NCBI GenBank assembly: GCA_018240525.1
Contig: JAFEFN010000003.1
Location: 62,001-126,000, forward strand
DNA length: 64,000 bases
From: Pseudomonadota bacterium
GTDB lineage: Bacteria > Pseudomonadota > Gammaproteobacteria > Steroidobacterales > Steroidobacteraceae
Reading direction: 5' to 3'
How positions within the stretch are numbered: the stretch's first letter is position 1; each line of letters begins with the position of its first letter. The translations under genes were made by a program, and so were the position numbers. The notes below the pieces were generated by a model. That model did no database searches and was not told where the DNA came from. It was given only the letters and a program-made list of their open reading frames with translations. Below are positions 42,841 through 51,198 of the stretch, in pieces.

Positions 42841-43865
42841 ACCTTTCCGGCAAGAAGATCACGCTGCACGACATGTGCCTGCGCGATGGCATGCACCCGA
42901 AGCAGCACCAGATCTCGATCGCCCAGATGGTCGCGGTCGCCACCGGGCTCGATGCGGCGGGCGTACCGCTGATCGAGGTGACGCACGGTGACGGCCTCGG
43001 CGGGGCTTCGGTCAACTACGGCTTCCCGGCGCACACCGACGAGGAGTACCTGCGCGCGGTGATCCCGAAGCTCAAGCGCACCAAGGTCTCGGCCCTGCTG
43101 CTGCCGGGCATCGGCACGGTCGAGCACCTGCAGCTCGCGCACGACTGCGGGGTTGCCACCATCCGCGTCGCGACCCACTGCACCGAGGCGGACGTCTCCG
43201 AGCAGCACATCGCGCGCGCGCGCAAGCTGGGCCTCGACACCGTCGGCTTCCTGATGATGGCGCACATGGTCGAACCGGCCGAACTCGCCCGCCAGGGCAA
43301 GCTCATGGAAGGCTACGGCGCCAACTGCATCTACTGCACCGACTCGGCCGGTTACATGCTGCCCGACGATGTCAGCGCGCGTATCCAGGCGCTGCGCGCC
43401 GTGCTGCGGCCGGAGACCGAGATCGGCTTCCACGGGCACCACAACATGGCCATGGGCATCGCCAACTCCCTGGCGGCAATCGAGGCCGGCGCGGTCCGCA
43501 TCGACGGCTCGGCCGCGGGCCTGGGCGCGGGCGCCGGCAACACTCCGCTCGAGGTCTTCAACGCGGTCGCCACGCGCATGGGTATCGTGACCGGGGTCGA
43601 CGTGTTCAAGCTCATGGACGTGGCCGAGGATCTGGTGGTGCCGATGATGGATCACCCGATCCGCATCGACCGCGACGCGCTCATCCTCGGCTACGCGGGG
43701 GTGTACTCTTCGTTCCTGCTGTTCGCCAAGCGGGCGGGCGCCAAGTACGGCGTGCCGTCCGCGGACATCCTGGTGGAGCTGGGCCGCCTGAAGACGGTCG
43801 GCGGCCAGGAGGACATGATCGAGGACCTGGCGATCAACATGGCGCGCACCAAGAAGAGCGCCTGA
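42837..43865 (+). CDS. dmpG: 4-hydroxy-2-oxovalerate aldolase
   Basis: A 342-residue DmpG/HsaF/TesG-type aldolase: [17 protein letters not shown] (metal and catalytic residues), [54 protein letters not shown] and [21 protein letters not shown] (metal-binding His pair). It splits 4-hydroxy-2-oxo acids into pyruvate and an aldehyde, which passes to the acylating dehydrogenase encoded just before. This is the last step of the meta-cleavage lower pathway. Confidence 0.95.
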   Translation: MNLSGKKITLHDMCLRDGMHPKQHQISIAQMVAVATGLDAAGVPLIEVTHGDGLGGASVNYGFPAHTDEEYLRAVIPKLKRTKVSALLLPGIGTVEHLQLAHDCGVATIRVATHCTEADVSEQHIARARKLGLDTVGFLMMAHMVEPAELARQGKLMEGYGANCIYCTDSAGYMLPDDVSARIQALRAVLRPETEIGFHGHHNMAMGIANSLAAIEAGAVRIDGSAAGLGAGAGNTPLEVFNAVATRMGIVTGVDVFKLMDVAEDLVVPMMDHPIRIDRDALILGYAGVYSSFLLFAKRAGAKYGVPSADILVELGRLKTVGGQEDMIEDLAINMARTKKSA

Positions 43866-43873
43866 GCAGCGCC

Positions 43874-44797
43874 GTGGCCGTCGATCCCCAGGTCAAGCTC
43901 TTCCTCGACTCGCCGCTGGCCTCGCACCCCCCGCATGCCGTGCTCGGCGCGCAGGGCCTGCGCGCGATGCTGGCGCAGTATCCCGCGCCGGTGCTGGCAC
44001 CGCCGATCCACTCGGTCAGCGAGCTGACCGTGCCGGGTGCCGCCGGCCCGCTGCGGCTGCGTCTCTACAAGCCCTCCGCGGCGAGCAACCTGCCGCTGAT
44101 CGTCTACTACCACGGCGGTGGCTTCGTCATCTGCACGATCGAGATGTACGACGACACGTGCCGCTTCCTCGCCAACGCTTCCGGCTGCGCGGTCGCCTCG
44201 GTCGATTACCGCCTCGCACCCGAGACGCCCTTCCCGGGGCCGCTCGAGGACTGCTACCGCGCGCTCGAGCACCTCGCCCGCCACGGCGCCGAGCTCGGGA
44301 TCGACCCGAACCGCCTGGCCGTCGCCGGCGACAGTGCCGGCGGCAACCTTGCCGCGGCGACCGCACTCCTGGCGCGTGACCGCAAGGGGCCGGCCCTGCG
44401 CTACCAGGGGCTCATCTATCCGTGCCTGGACCCGGCCTGCGACCGCCCTTCGCAGCAGGCGTTCGCGGAAGGCTACCTGCTCACGCGTACCGGCATGCTG
44501 TGGTACTGGAGCCAGTACCTGCAGAAGAGCGCTGATGCCGCCAACCCGCTGGCGGCGCCGCCACTGGCCCGCCTCAGCGGCCTGCCGGCGGCGACCGTGT
44601 TGACGGCCGAATACGATCCATTGCGGGACGAGGGGGAGGATTACGCGGACCGGCTGCGGGCGGCGAACACCGCCGTGGTGGGGCGCCGCTACCTGGGGAT
44701 GGTCCACGGCTTCGCGAGCATGCCGTACCTGACCCCGATGGCCCACCGCGCAATCGCCGACCTCGGCGCGGACCTGCGCAGCGCGCTGCTCGCTTAG
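43874..44797 (+). CDS. alpha/beta hydrolase, hormone-sensitive-lipase family
   Basis: A 307-residue esterase/lipase with the HSL signature: oxyanion YYHGGGFVICTIEMYDDTCRFLA, YRLAPETPFPGPLEDCYRAL, nucleophile in AVAGDSAGGNLAA, Asp in LTAEYDPLRDEGEDYADRL and His in GMVHGFASMP. It would hydrolyse a small ester or lactone, possibly freeing a substrate hydroxyl. GTG start at 43874, nine bases after the aldolase stop, so it is probably in the same operon. Its stop overlaps the convergent thiolase-like gene by 4 bases. Confidence 0.9.
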   Translation: MAVDPQVKLFLDSPLASHPPHAVLGAQGLRAMLAQYPAPVLAPPIHSVSELTVPGAAGPLRLRLYKPSAASNLPLIVYYHGGGFVICTIEMYDDTCRFLANASGCAVASVDYRLAPETPFPGPLEDCYRALEHLARHGAELGIDPNRLAVAGDSAGGNLAAATALLARDRKGPALRYQGLIYPCLDPACDRPSQQAFAEGYLLTRTGMLWYWSQYLQKSADAANPLAAPPLARLSGLPAATVLTAEYDPLRDEGEDYADRLRAANTAVVGRRYLGMVHGFASMPYLTPMAHRAIADLGADLRSALLA

Positions 44798-45972
44798 CGC
44801 TTCACCAGCACGGCCGAACCGTGCCCGAACAGGCCCTGGTTGGCGGTGATGCCGACCCTGGCGCCCTGGACCTGGCGGGCACCGGCCTGCCCGCGCAGCT
44901 GCCAGACCAGCTCGCACACCTGCGCGAGCGCCTGCGCGGGGACCGCCTCGCCGAAGCAGGCCAGTCCCCCGCTGGCGTTCACCGGGATGCGGCCCCCGAT
45001 GCGCGTGGCGCCGCTGCGCAGCAGCCCCTCCGCTTCGCCGCTCCTGCACAGGCCAATGTACTCGTACCAGTCCAGCTCCATGGAGGCCGCCAGGTCGTAA
45101 ACCTCCGCGAGCGACAGGTCCTCGGGCCCGATGCCTGCCTCCTCGTAGGCCTTGGCGGCGAGGGAAGCGCGGAAAGAGTGCCCGCCGGCTGCGGCGGCTG
45201 AGTCGGTGGCGATGTCAGGCATCTCCACCTCGGTGCTCGCAAAGCGCGGCGTCACGGTGGAGATCGCCGCGATCCGCGGCGCGGCACTGCCCCGGCGGCG
45301 CGCGTACTCCAGGCTCGACAGCACGATCGCCGCGCCACCGTCCGAGGTGGCGCACACGTGCAGCAGGCGCAGCGGATCGGCCACCATCGCCGAGGCGTTG
45401 ACCTCCTCGGCGGTGAAGCGCTTGCGATAGCGGGCGTTCGGGTTCTCCGCCCCGTGTGCCGCGTTCTTGAGCTTCACGGCCGTGAAGTCATCGACGCTGG
45501 CACCGTACAGGTCCATGCGCCGCCGCGCGTACAGCGCAAAGTAGGTCGGGTTCGTGATGCCCATGTAGAAGCGCACCCAGTCCGGGTCCTCGGGCCGGTA
45601 GCCGGCCGCCGGCGCGAGGAAGCCCTTGGGCGTCGTGTCCGCGCCCACCACCAGTGCCACGTCGCAGCCGCCGGAGAGGATCTGTGCGCGCGCCGCAGCG
45701 AGTGCCTGCGACCCGGAGGCACAGGCGGCGTAGGAGGTGTTCACCTGCGCGCCCTGCCAGCCAAGCGCCTGCGCGAAGGTCGCGCCGGCCACGTAGCCGG
45801 GATAGCCGCAGCGCATGGTCGCCGCGCCGGAGATGAACTGCACGTCCTGCCAGGCAACCCCGGCATCCTCCAGCGCCTTGCGCGCGGCATGCACGCCGTA
45901 CTCGACGAAGTTGCGGCCCCACTTGCCCCACGGGTGCATGCCAACACCCAGGACGGCGACCTCGCGGCTCAA
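44794..45972 (-). CDS. thiolase-fold lipid-transfer-type protein (Ltp2-like aldolase/thiolase)
   Basis: A 392-residue thiolase-superfamily protein: REVAVLGVGMHPWGKWGRNFVEYG, SYAACASGSQALAAAR (nucleophile-type Cys), HVCATSDGGAAIVLSS, AEVYDLAASMELDWYEYIGLC, and NASGGLACFGEAVPAQALAQ. The thiolase GHPxGATG His is absent, as in Ltp2-type proteins, which with a DUF35 partner act as retro-aldolases on steroid side chains. The start is either TTG at 45972 (overlaps the DUF35 stop as TTGA, family-like REVAVLG) or GTG at 45996. Confidence 0.85.
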   Translation of the reverse strand: MSREVAVLGVGMHPWGKWGRNFVEYGVHAARKALEDAGVAWQDVQFISGAATMRCGYPGYVAGATFAQALGWQGAQVNTSYAACASGSQALAAARAQILSGGCDVALVVGADTTPKGFLAPAAGYRPEDPDWVRFYMGITNPTYFALYARRRMDLYGASVDDFTAVKLKNAAHGAENPNARYRKRFTAEEVNASAMVADPLRLLHVCATSDGGAAIVLSSLEYARRRGSAAPRIAAISTVTPRFASTEVEMPDIATDSAAAAGGHSFRASLAAKAYEEAGIGPEDLSLAEVYDLAASMELDWYEYIGLCRSGEAEGLLRSGATRIGGRIPVNASGGLACFGEAVPAQALAQVCELVWQLRGQAGARQVQGARVGITANQGLFGHGSAVLVKR

Positions 45973-46406
45973 GATGCGCGCCCCATCGGCTTCCACTTCC
46001 AGATGACCTTGTCCTTCCCGTCCTCGCTGTGCAGCGGCTCGAGCACCAGCTCCATGTCCATGCCGACCCGCAGGTCCCCGACGTCGAAGCCGGCGGCGAC
46101 CTGGCCCAGCACGATCATGCGCTCGGCGGCGAGCTCGACCGCCGCGATCGCGAAGGGCCGGAAGGGATCCGGCGCGACGAACGGCGGTGGCGGCTGGTAA
46201 CAGGCGTTCGTGTACGACCAGATGCGGCCGGTGCGGCTGAGCTTCACGTCCTCGAAGCTCGTGCCCGCGCAGGCCGGGTTGCGGCAGAAGGAACCCTGGC
46301 GCGGGAAGAAATAGGTGCCGCAGCTCAGGCAGCGCGAACCGATCAGCTGCGGCGGGTCATCCAGGGTGTACCAGCCATCGATGGCGGCCACGACTGCGTT
46401 GCTCAT
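45969..46406 (-). CDS. DUF35 OB-fold / zinc-ribbon protein (ChsH2-type partner)
   Basis: A 145-residue protein with an N-terminal zinc ribbon (CLSCGTYFFPRQGSFCRNPAC: C-x2-C and C-x4-C) and a C-terminal OB-fold (GRIWSYTNACYQPPPPFVAPDPFRPFAIAAVELAAERMIVLGQV). Such DUF35 proteins bind thiolase-fold partners and shape or supply CoA-ester substrate. It is just upstream of the Ltp2-like gene on the same strand and probably forms a complex with it. It is shorter than ChsH2 itself, which has an extra MaoC-like domain. Confidence 0.87.
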   Translation of the reverse strand: MSNAVVAAIDGWYTLDDPPQLIGSRCLSCGTYFFPRQGSFCRNPACAGTSFEDVKLSRTGRIWSYTNACYQPPPPFVAPDPFRPFAIAAVELAAERMIVLGQVAAGFDVGDLRVGMDMELVLEPLHSEDGKDKVIWKWKPMGRAS

Positions 46407-46428
46407 GCGTTCTTCCGGGACTCGGCGC

Positions 46429-47196
46429 TCACTGTGCCGGCATCTTCACGCCGGCGGTGAGCCCGCCGTCGACCACGAACTCGCTGCCGGTCGTGTACGA
46501 AGAGGCGTCGCTGGCAAGGAAGACCACCGTCGGGGCGATCTCGGCGGGATCGCCCATGCGGCCCATCGGCGAATTGGCGAACGGTGCGGCACTGAGCGCG
46601 CTCAGCGGCACGTGCAGCGACTCGACCAGGAGCGGCGTGAGCATCGCACCCGGACACACCACGTTCACGCGCACCTTGGCGGGCCCGAACTCCAGCGCCG
46701 CCGCCTTGGTCATGCCGACGACCGCATGCTTGCTGGCGGTGTACGCCAGGGCCAGCGGCACCCCCTCGATGCCGGCGGTGGAGGCGATGTTGACGATGGA
46801 ACCGCCGCCGGCGTCACGCATCTGCGGGTAACAGGTGCGCAGGCCCAGGAAGGTGCCGAGCTGGTTGATGCGGATGATCTGCAGGTAGTCCTCGACGCTC
46901 ACGTCCACGGTCGCCTGCGTGCGGTAGATCCCAGCGTTGTTCACCAGGACGGTCACCGGCCCGAAGCGCCGGCGCGCAGCGGCGAGGGCATCCGCCCACT
47001 GCGTCTCGCTGGACACGTCGAGGTGGACATAATGGGCGCGCTCGCCGAGGGACTTGGCGAGGGCCGCACCCTCCTCGTCGCGCACGTCCGCCAGGATCAC
47101 CTGTGCGCCCTCGGCGTGGAGCTGGCGGCTGATGCTCGCGCCCAGTCCGCGCGCTGCGCCCGTAACGATGGCAACCTTGCCGGCCAGACGTGTCAT
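46429..47196 (-). CDS. short-chain dehydrogenase (hydroxysteroid-dehydrogenase-like)
   Basis: A 255-residue SDR: VAIVTGAARGLGASISRQLHAEGAQVILADV (Asp after beta-2 suggests NAD), NNAGIYRTQATVDV, NIASTAGIEGVPLALAYTASKHAVVGMTKAAALE, PMGRMGDPAEIAPTVVFLASDASSYTTGSEFVVDGGLTAG. The pattern is like 3-alpha/20-beta-hydroxysteroid dehydrogenases, but that branch is broad. AAGGAG precedes the ATG at 47196. It leads the minus-strand operon with the DUF35 and Ltp2-like genes, divergent from the LuxR regulator. Confidence 0.88.
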   Translation of the reverse strand: MTRLAGKVAIVTGAARGLGASISRQLHAEGAQVILADVRDEEGAALAKSLGERAHYVHLDVSSETQWADALAAARRRFGPVTVLVNNAGIYRTQATVDVSVEDYLQIIRINQLGTFLGLRTCYPQMRDAGGGSIVNIASTAGIEGVPLALAYTASKHAVVGMTKAAALEFGPAKVRVNVVCPGAMLTPLLVESLHVPLSALSAAPFANSPMGRMGDPAEIAPTVVFLASDASSYTTGSEFVVDGGLTAGVKMPAQ

Positions 47197-47274
47197 GCAA
47201 CTCCTTAGGCTGCGTCTAGGACATTGAGCCGACAAGGGTACCTGCACCCCCACCTTGGTCGGCATCACACATAT

Positions 47275-47284
47275 AGAGTACTCT
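47275..47284. promoter_or_regulatory. 10-bp palindrome in LuxR/SDR divergent promoter
   Basis: AGAGTACTCT is a perfect 10-bp palindrome in an AT-rich stretch (about 47268-47295) between the SDR operon and the LuxR regulator. A second AT palindrome TATTAATA lies at 47286-47293. They may be promoter elements or a binding site. Confidence 0.35.
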
Positions 47285-47329
47285 TTATTAATAGTTCACA
47301 GACGCGCCCCAGGATCCCCTATCCCATCC

Positions 47330-48517
47330 ATGACCCGCCCTGCAGCCAGCCGCTCCCCTGCCCGCGCCGCCGCCAGCAGCAGCACCGCCGAACCGGCTGC
47401 GTCCCCCGAACTGCGCGAGCGCCTCACCCTGCTGCTGCACGAAGGGGCGATCAACCCGCGGCGCTGGCGTGAGTTCCTGGAAGGCCTCGGCCGCCGTCTG
47501 AAGGGCGCCGCGACCCTCATCCTGCGCTCACCGCACGTCGCCGAGGCCGGGCTGCTGTACTCGTGGGGCGGCAACGACGAGGTGCTCGGCCAGTACCACC
47601 GCTACTTCCCGCTCGACCCGTTCGTGAACCTGCCCGAGAAGCAGGTCATCACCATGCACGAGTTCGTGCCGGTCGAGCAGCTCGAGCGCAGTCGCTTCTT
47701 CACCGAATACCTCGTGCCCTGGGATGCGATCTACAACCTCGGCGTCGACCTGCACGACGGTGACCGGCTCTATGCGCGCCTGCGCGTCACGCGCGGCAGG
47801 CATGCGGGCAACTTCACGACCGCCGAAAAGCGCTTCGTGGAGTCCCTGGTGCCGCACTTCGACATCGCCATGCGCACGCACGCCGCGCTCGATGCCACCA
47901 AGATGGAACGCGCCATCTACGCCGATGCGATGGACCACCTGACGCTGGCCACGGTGATCCTGGATGCCTCCGGGCACGTCATCCACACCAACGCCCTGGC
48001 GCGCGACATCCTGCAGCGCCAGGACGGCATCAGCCTGGCGAACGACACCCTCGTGCTCACCCACCCGGCGGACGCCCAGCGCCTGCGCGATGCCATCGCC
48101 CGCGCCATCGCCGTCGGCCGCGCCGCCAAACCGGGCATCGTCGAGGTGCTGCGCGCGCGGCGTCCCTCCGGCAGCGGCTACTACGGCATGATGATCCGGC
48201 CCACCGCCGGCTCGGTCGAGGCCGACGAGTTCAGCGTCTCGCCGGCCGTGGCGGTGTTCATCAGCGTGGAGGAGAACTCGCAGGCGGCGCCGCCGATCGA
48301 GACGATCCGCAAGCTGTTCGAGCTCACCCACAAGGAGGCGCAGCTGGCGCTGTGCCTGGCCAACGGGCGCAGCCTGCAGGAGGCGGCGAGTGACCTGGGC
48401 ATCACCCTGAACACCGCCCGCGCGCACCTGCGCTCCACGTTCTCCAAGACCGGCATCGACCGCCAGGCGCGCCTGGTGCGCGCCATCCTGCGCAGCGTCG
48501 CCCAGCTGGGCGGCTGA
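47330..48517 (+). CDS. LuxR-family transcriptional regulator (TeiR-like)
   Basis: A 395-residue regulator. After an Ala/Ser-rich N-terminus come two sensor-like regions (about 45-200, LLYSWGGNDEVLGQYHRYFPLDPFV; and a PAS-like part about 205-310, ATVILDASGHVIHTNALARDIL). The LuxR helix-turn-helix is at about 325-385 (FELTHKEAQLALCLANGRSLQEAASDLGITLNTARAHLRSTFSKTGIDRQARLV). The layout resembles TeiR, a LuxR-type activator of steroid catabolism in Comamonas. It is the best candidate regulator of the ring-degradation operons. The homology is by layout and not tested. Confidence 0.85.
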   Translation: MTRPAASRSPARAAASSSTAEPAASPELRERLTLLLHEGAINPRRWREFLEGLGRRLKGAATLILRSPHVAEAGLLYSWGGNDEVLGQYHRYFPLDPFVNLPEKQVITMHEFVPVEQLERSRFFTEYLVPWDAIYNLGVDLHDGDRLYARLRVTRGRHAGNFTTAEKRFVESLVPHFDIAMRTHAALDATKMERAIYADAMDHLTLATVILDASGHVIHTNALARDILQRQDGISLANDTLVLTHPADAQRLRDAIARAIAVGRAAKPGIVEVLRARRPSGSGYYGMMIRPTAGSVEADEFSVSPAVAVFISVEENSQAAPPIETIRKLFELTHKEAQLALCLANGRSLQEAASDLGITLNTARAHLRSTFSKTGIDRQARLVRAILRSVAQLGG

Positions 48518-48529
48518 GCCCGCCGCCGC

Positions 48530-49789
48530 TCAGGACTTTTCCGGGCGGACCTCGAAGCGCTCGAAGTAGAAGCCGAAGCGCTCGCGCAGCTGTTCGGGGT
48601 CGACGGCGAAGTCCCGCTTCAGATCGTAGAGCACCTGCCCGGCCTTGCCGCGCGGATGCGCGCTGAGGAACGTGTCCAGCGAGGCGCGCGCCTCGGCGGT
48701 CACCGCGAGCCCGGCCTTCTCGTACACCTGCGCGAGAATGCTCCAGGGGTCGCGCATGAAGAGGTGGAAGGGGCAGTCCACGCTGCGCTCGGCCGGCACG
48801 AGGGAACGATCGCGCACGCAGGCGCGCAGCAGCCGCTCGATGCGTGCCACCCAGTAATCGCGCAGCCACTCGATCTCGATGCTCGGGCGCTGGATGCGCT
48901 GGGTGTAGGCCTGCATGGTCACCGTCGACTGGATGACCGCCACCGGGTCGCGGTGGGTGAAGACGACGATGGCGTCGGGGAAGACCTTCAGCAGCGCCGG
49001 CAGCTGCTCCAGGTGCTGGGGGCACTTGAGCACCCAGCGCCTGCCCTGCTGCTGGCGCTGCCACTGCAGCAGCTGCAGCACCTGCTTCAGGTAGCGGTAG
49101 TGCGGGGTCTGATCGTGCGATGCGTAGTGCGCGCCCCAGCGCGGCGACTTGCTCAGCCACTCGAAGTTGTACGAGGCGAAGTCCGGCCCCATCAGCTCGA
49201 GCTCCTCGTGGATGTGGTCCGGCTCCATCGGGTGCATGGAGGCCAGCAGCGGCGTCACCTGCTTCATGCCCTCCCAGGCGGCTGCGCAGCGCGCATAGCG
49301 CGGGTCGGTGCCGTCGGGGAGCATGGCCTCGCCCGGCAGCGGCACCGGCTCGTACGATTGCCACAGCGGCAGCGAGTGGAAGCGTGCATCCGCCGCCAAC
49401 AGGTTGACGAGGTGCGTGGTGCCCGAGCGCGGCAGCCCGGTGACGATCACCGGCCGGTCGATGCGCACGTCCAGGATCTCCGGGTGGCGCTTGATCGTGT
49501 CGTGGATCAGCAGGCGGTTGCTGGCGTAGCGCGACAGGTAGCCGAACAGCACGCCGCGGTGCAGGCCGGTCAGCACCCGGTCGCCATCCCACTCCTCGCA
49601 CAACAGCGCCAGGCGCTCGCGGAAATCGTCCGGGCCGAAGTCGGTGAGCCCGGTGCGCACGCGGGCCGCGGCCAGCACCGCATCCACGGTGAGCTGCACC
49701 GGCTGGGTCTCGCCCCAGGCCAGCGCGCCGCGCTGCGCCTCGTTGAGCTGCGGCCGGGCCAAGTCGTCGATGCGGATATCGTCGGCCAT
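48530..49789 (-). CDS. sulfotransferase family protein
   Basis: A 419-residue sulfotransferase-fold protein. The 5'-phosphosulfate loop is RPVIVTGLPRSGTTHLVNLLAAD (about residues 90-112) and the 3'-phosphate site is VVFTHRDPVAVIQSTVTM (about 260-278). WVLKCPQHLEQLPALLKVFPD lies between them. It would sulfate or otherwise bind a hydroxylated substrate using PAPS, which is unusual in a catabolic cluster. Start ATG at 49789, five bases after the upstream SDR stop. Confidence 0.85.
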   Translation of the reverse strand: MADDIRIDDLARPQLNEAQRGALAWGETQPVQLTVDAVLAAARVRTGLTDFGPDDFRERLALLCEEWDGDRVLTGLHRGVLFGYLSRYASNRLLIHDTIKRHPEILDVRIDRPVIVTGLPRSGTTHLVNLLAADARFHSLPLWQSYEPVPLPGEAMLPDGTDPRYARCAAAWEGMKQVTPLLASMHPMEPDHIHEELELMGPDFASYNFEWLSKSPRWGAHYASHDQTPHYRYLKQVLQLLQWQRQQQGRRWVLKCPQHLEQLPALLKVFPDAIVVFTHRDPVAVIQSTVTMQAYTQRIQRPSIEIEWLRDYWVARIERLLRACVRDRSLVPAERSVDCPFHLFMRDPWSILAQVYEKAGLAVTAEARASLDTFLSAHPRGKAGQVLYDLKRDFAVDPEQLRERFGFYFERFEVRPEKS

Positions 49790-49794
49790 GGCGT

Positions 49795-50550
49795 TCAGCC
49801 GACGATGGAGTAGCCGCCATCGACCAGCAGCGTCTGCCCGGTGATGTAGCTGGCGGCGGCGCTCGTGAGGAACAGGACCGCGCCGGCCACGTCGGCCGGC
49901 TTGCCCGGACGGCCGAGCGGCGTGCGCGCCAGCACCGGCGCCATCATCTCGGGCATGGCGAGCATCTGCGCGGTCATGCGGCTCTCGGTGATGCCGGCCG
50001 CCACGGCATTTGCGCGGATGTTGTCCTTCGCCCATGCCAGGCCGAGCGACTTCATCATCTGCACCAGCCCCGCCTTCGCCGCACCGTAGGCGGGAACCAC
50101 TTCCACCGCAAAGTACGAGGTCAGCGAGGCGATGCCGATGACGCTCGCCCCGCCGGGCAGCGTGCTCTGCGCGAGCTTCGCCTTCAGGGCGTGCGACATG
50201 CGGTAGGCGCTGGTGAGGTTCACCTGCACGCCCTTCTCGAACACGTCCGGGTCGTACTCGTTCTGCAGCATGAAGTTCGCGCCGGCGTTGTTCACCAGGA
50301 TGTCGAGCTTCGGCACGGCCGCGGCGACCGCCGCGATCTGCGCCTTGTCGGTGAGGCTGAGCTGCAGGTACCGGTAGCCCTGCAGATCTTCCGCATAGTC
50401 GGCGGCGCTGGCGCGCGTGCCGGTGATCGTGACCTCGGCGCCCGCGGCGCGGTAGGCGGCCGCGATCCCGGCGCCGATGCCGGCGGTGCCTCCGGTCACC
50501 AGCACCCGGGCGCCGCGGTAGTCGTAAGTCACGTTCTGCCAGTTGCTCAT
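49795..50550 (-). CDS. short-chain dehydrogenase/reductase
   Basis: A 251-residue SDR: ARVLVTGGTAGIGAGIAAAYRAAGAEVTITGTRASAADY (NADP-like), KLDILVNNAGANF, catalytic GIASLTSYFAVEVVPAYGAAKAGLVQMMKSL, SYITGQTLLVDGGYSIVG. It lies in a minus-strand operon VOC protein - SDR - sulfotransferase. The substrate is unknown; oxidation of a sterol-like alcohol is a context guess. Confidence 0.9.
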   Translation of the reverse strand: MSNWQNVTYDYRGARVLVTGGTAGIGAGIAAAYRAAGAEVTITGTRASAADYAEDLQGYRYLQLSLTDKAQIAAVAAAVPKLDILVNNAGANFMLQNEYDPDVFEKGVQVNLTSAYRMSHALKAKLAQSTLPGGASVIGIASLTSYFAVEVVPAYGAAKAGLVQMMKSLGLAWAKDNIRANAVAAGITESRMTAQMLAMPEMMAPVLARTPLGRPGKPADVAGAVLFLTSAAASYITGQTLLVDGGYSIVG

Positions 50551-50560
50551 GGGTACCCCT

Positions 50561-51091
50561 TCAGCCGCCCAGGTCGATGACCTGCAGCGGGTCCTGCCCG
50601 TTCCAGGTGCGCGATGCCGCGAGCCGCGCCTCGTAGCCGGCGCGCATGGCCGCGTTCATCTCGATGAACTCGAACAGCAGTTTCGGCTCGCGCGGGTCCT
50701 CGAGGTAGGCGACGCGCGTCACCTCGTTGGCGGCCTCGAACTTGACCTGCATGCCGCGCTGCCGACCGCGCGCGACGTCGGCGAGCACATCATCGCTGAA
50801 CCAGCCCACGTGGTGCATGCCGACCAGGGGCTCCCCGTCGGCCCCGCGGTAGGGCGAGGCACCGGCACCGAGGTCCTCGATGAGCTCGATCTCCATCTCG
50901 CCCTGGTATCCCAGGGCCACATGCATGCGTACCTTGGCCGGACTGCCGTCCAGCTGCCCGGCCATAGCCACGTTGCGGAACATGGTCCACGGCCCGAGCC
51001 CGCTGACCCTGCGCCAGTGCGCGACGCTCGCCTCGAGGTCACGCACCACCCAGGCGATCTGCCGGATGGGCCCAAATGTCCGTGTGCTCAT
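50561..51091 (-). CDS. VOC-family protein (glyoxalase/epimerase-like)
   Basis: A 176-residue vicinal-oxygen-chelate fold protein: QIAWVVRDLEASVAHWRRVSGLGPW, a second half GMHHVGWFSDDVLADVARGRQRGMQ and EPKLLFEFIEMNAAM. The spaced His/Glu residues could bind a metal, as in methylmalonyl-CoA epimerase-type members. At 176 residues it has one VOC module pair and is too short for a classical extradiol dioxygenase (about 290-300). Its role is unknown. It leads the operon with SDR and sulfotransferase. Confidence 0.8.
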   Translation of the reverse strand: MSTRTFGPIRQIAWVVRDLEASVAHWRRVSGLGPWTMFRNVAMAGQLDGSPAKVRMHVALGYQGEMEIELIEDLGAGASPYRGADGEPLVGMHHVGWFSDDVLADVARGRQRGMQVKFEAANEVTRVAYLEDPREPKLLFEFIEMNAAMRAGYEARLAASRTWNGQDPLQVIDLGG

Positions 51092-51198
51092 CGAATCTCC
51101 CCGGGCCGGCGCGCCGCCGGCCCGCCAGCCGCACGCCGGCGCACCCGTTTGCCGCTAGACTCCACTCCCGACACCCCTGCACCGACACGGATGCGACG

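Noticed and set aside
43691..45049. 452-codon minus-strand frame opposite the HSL-type esterase
   Set aside because: The esterase has HGGGF and GDSAGG motifs and its own start; the opposite frame has no domain.
50561..51091. VOC protein as the missing extradiol dioxygenase
   Set aside because: At 176 residues it has one module pair and lacks the length and the H-H-E layout with the C-terminal signature of HsaC/BphC enzymes.
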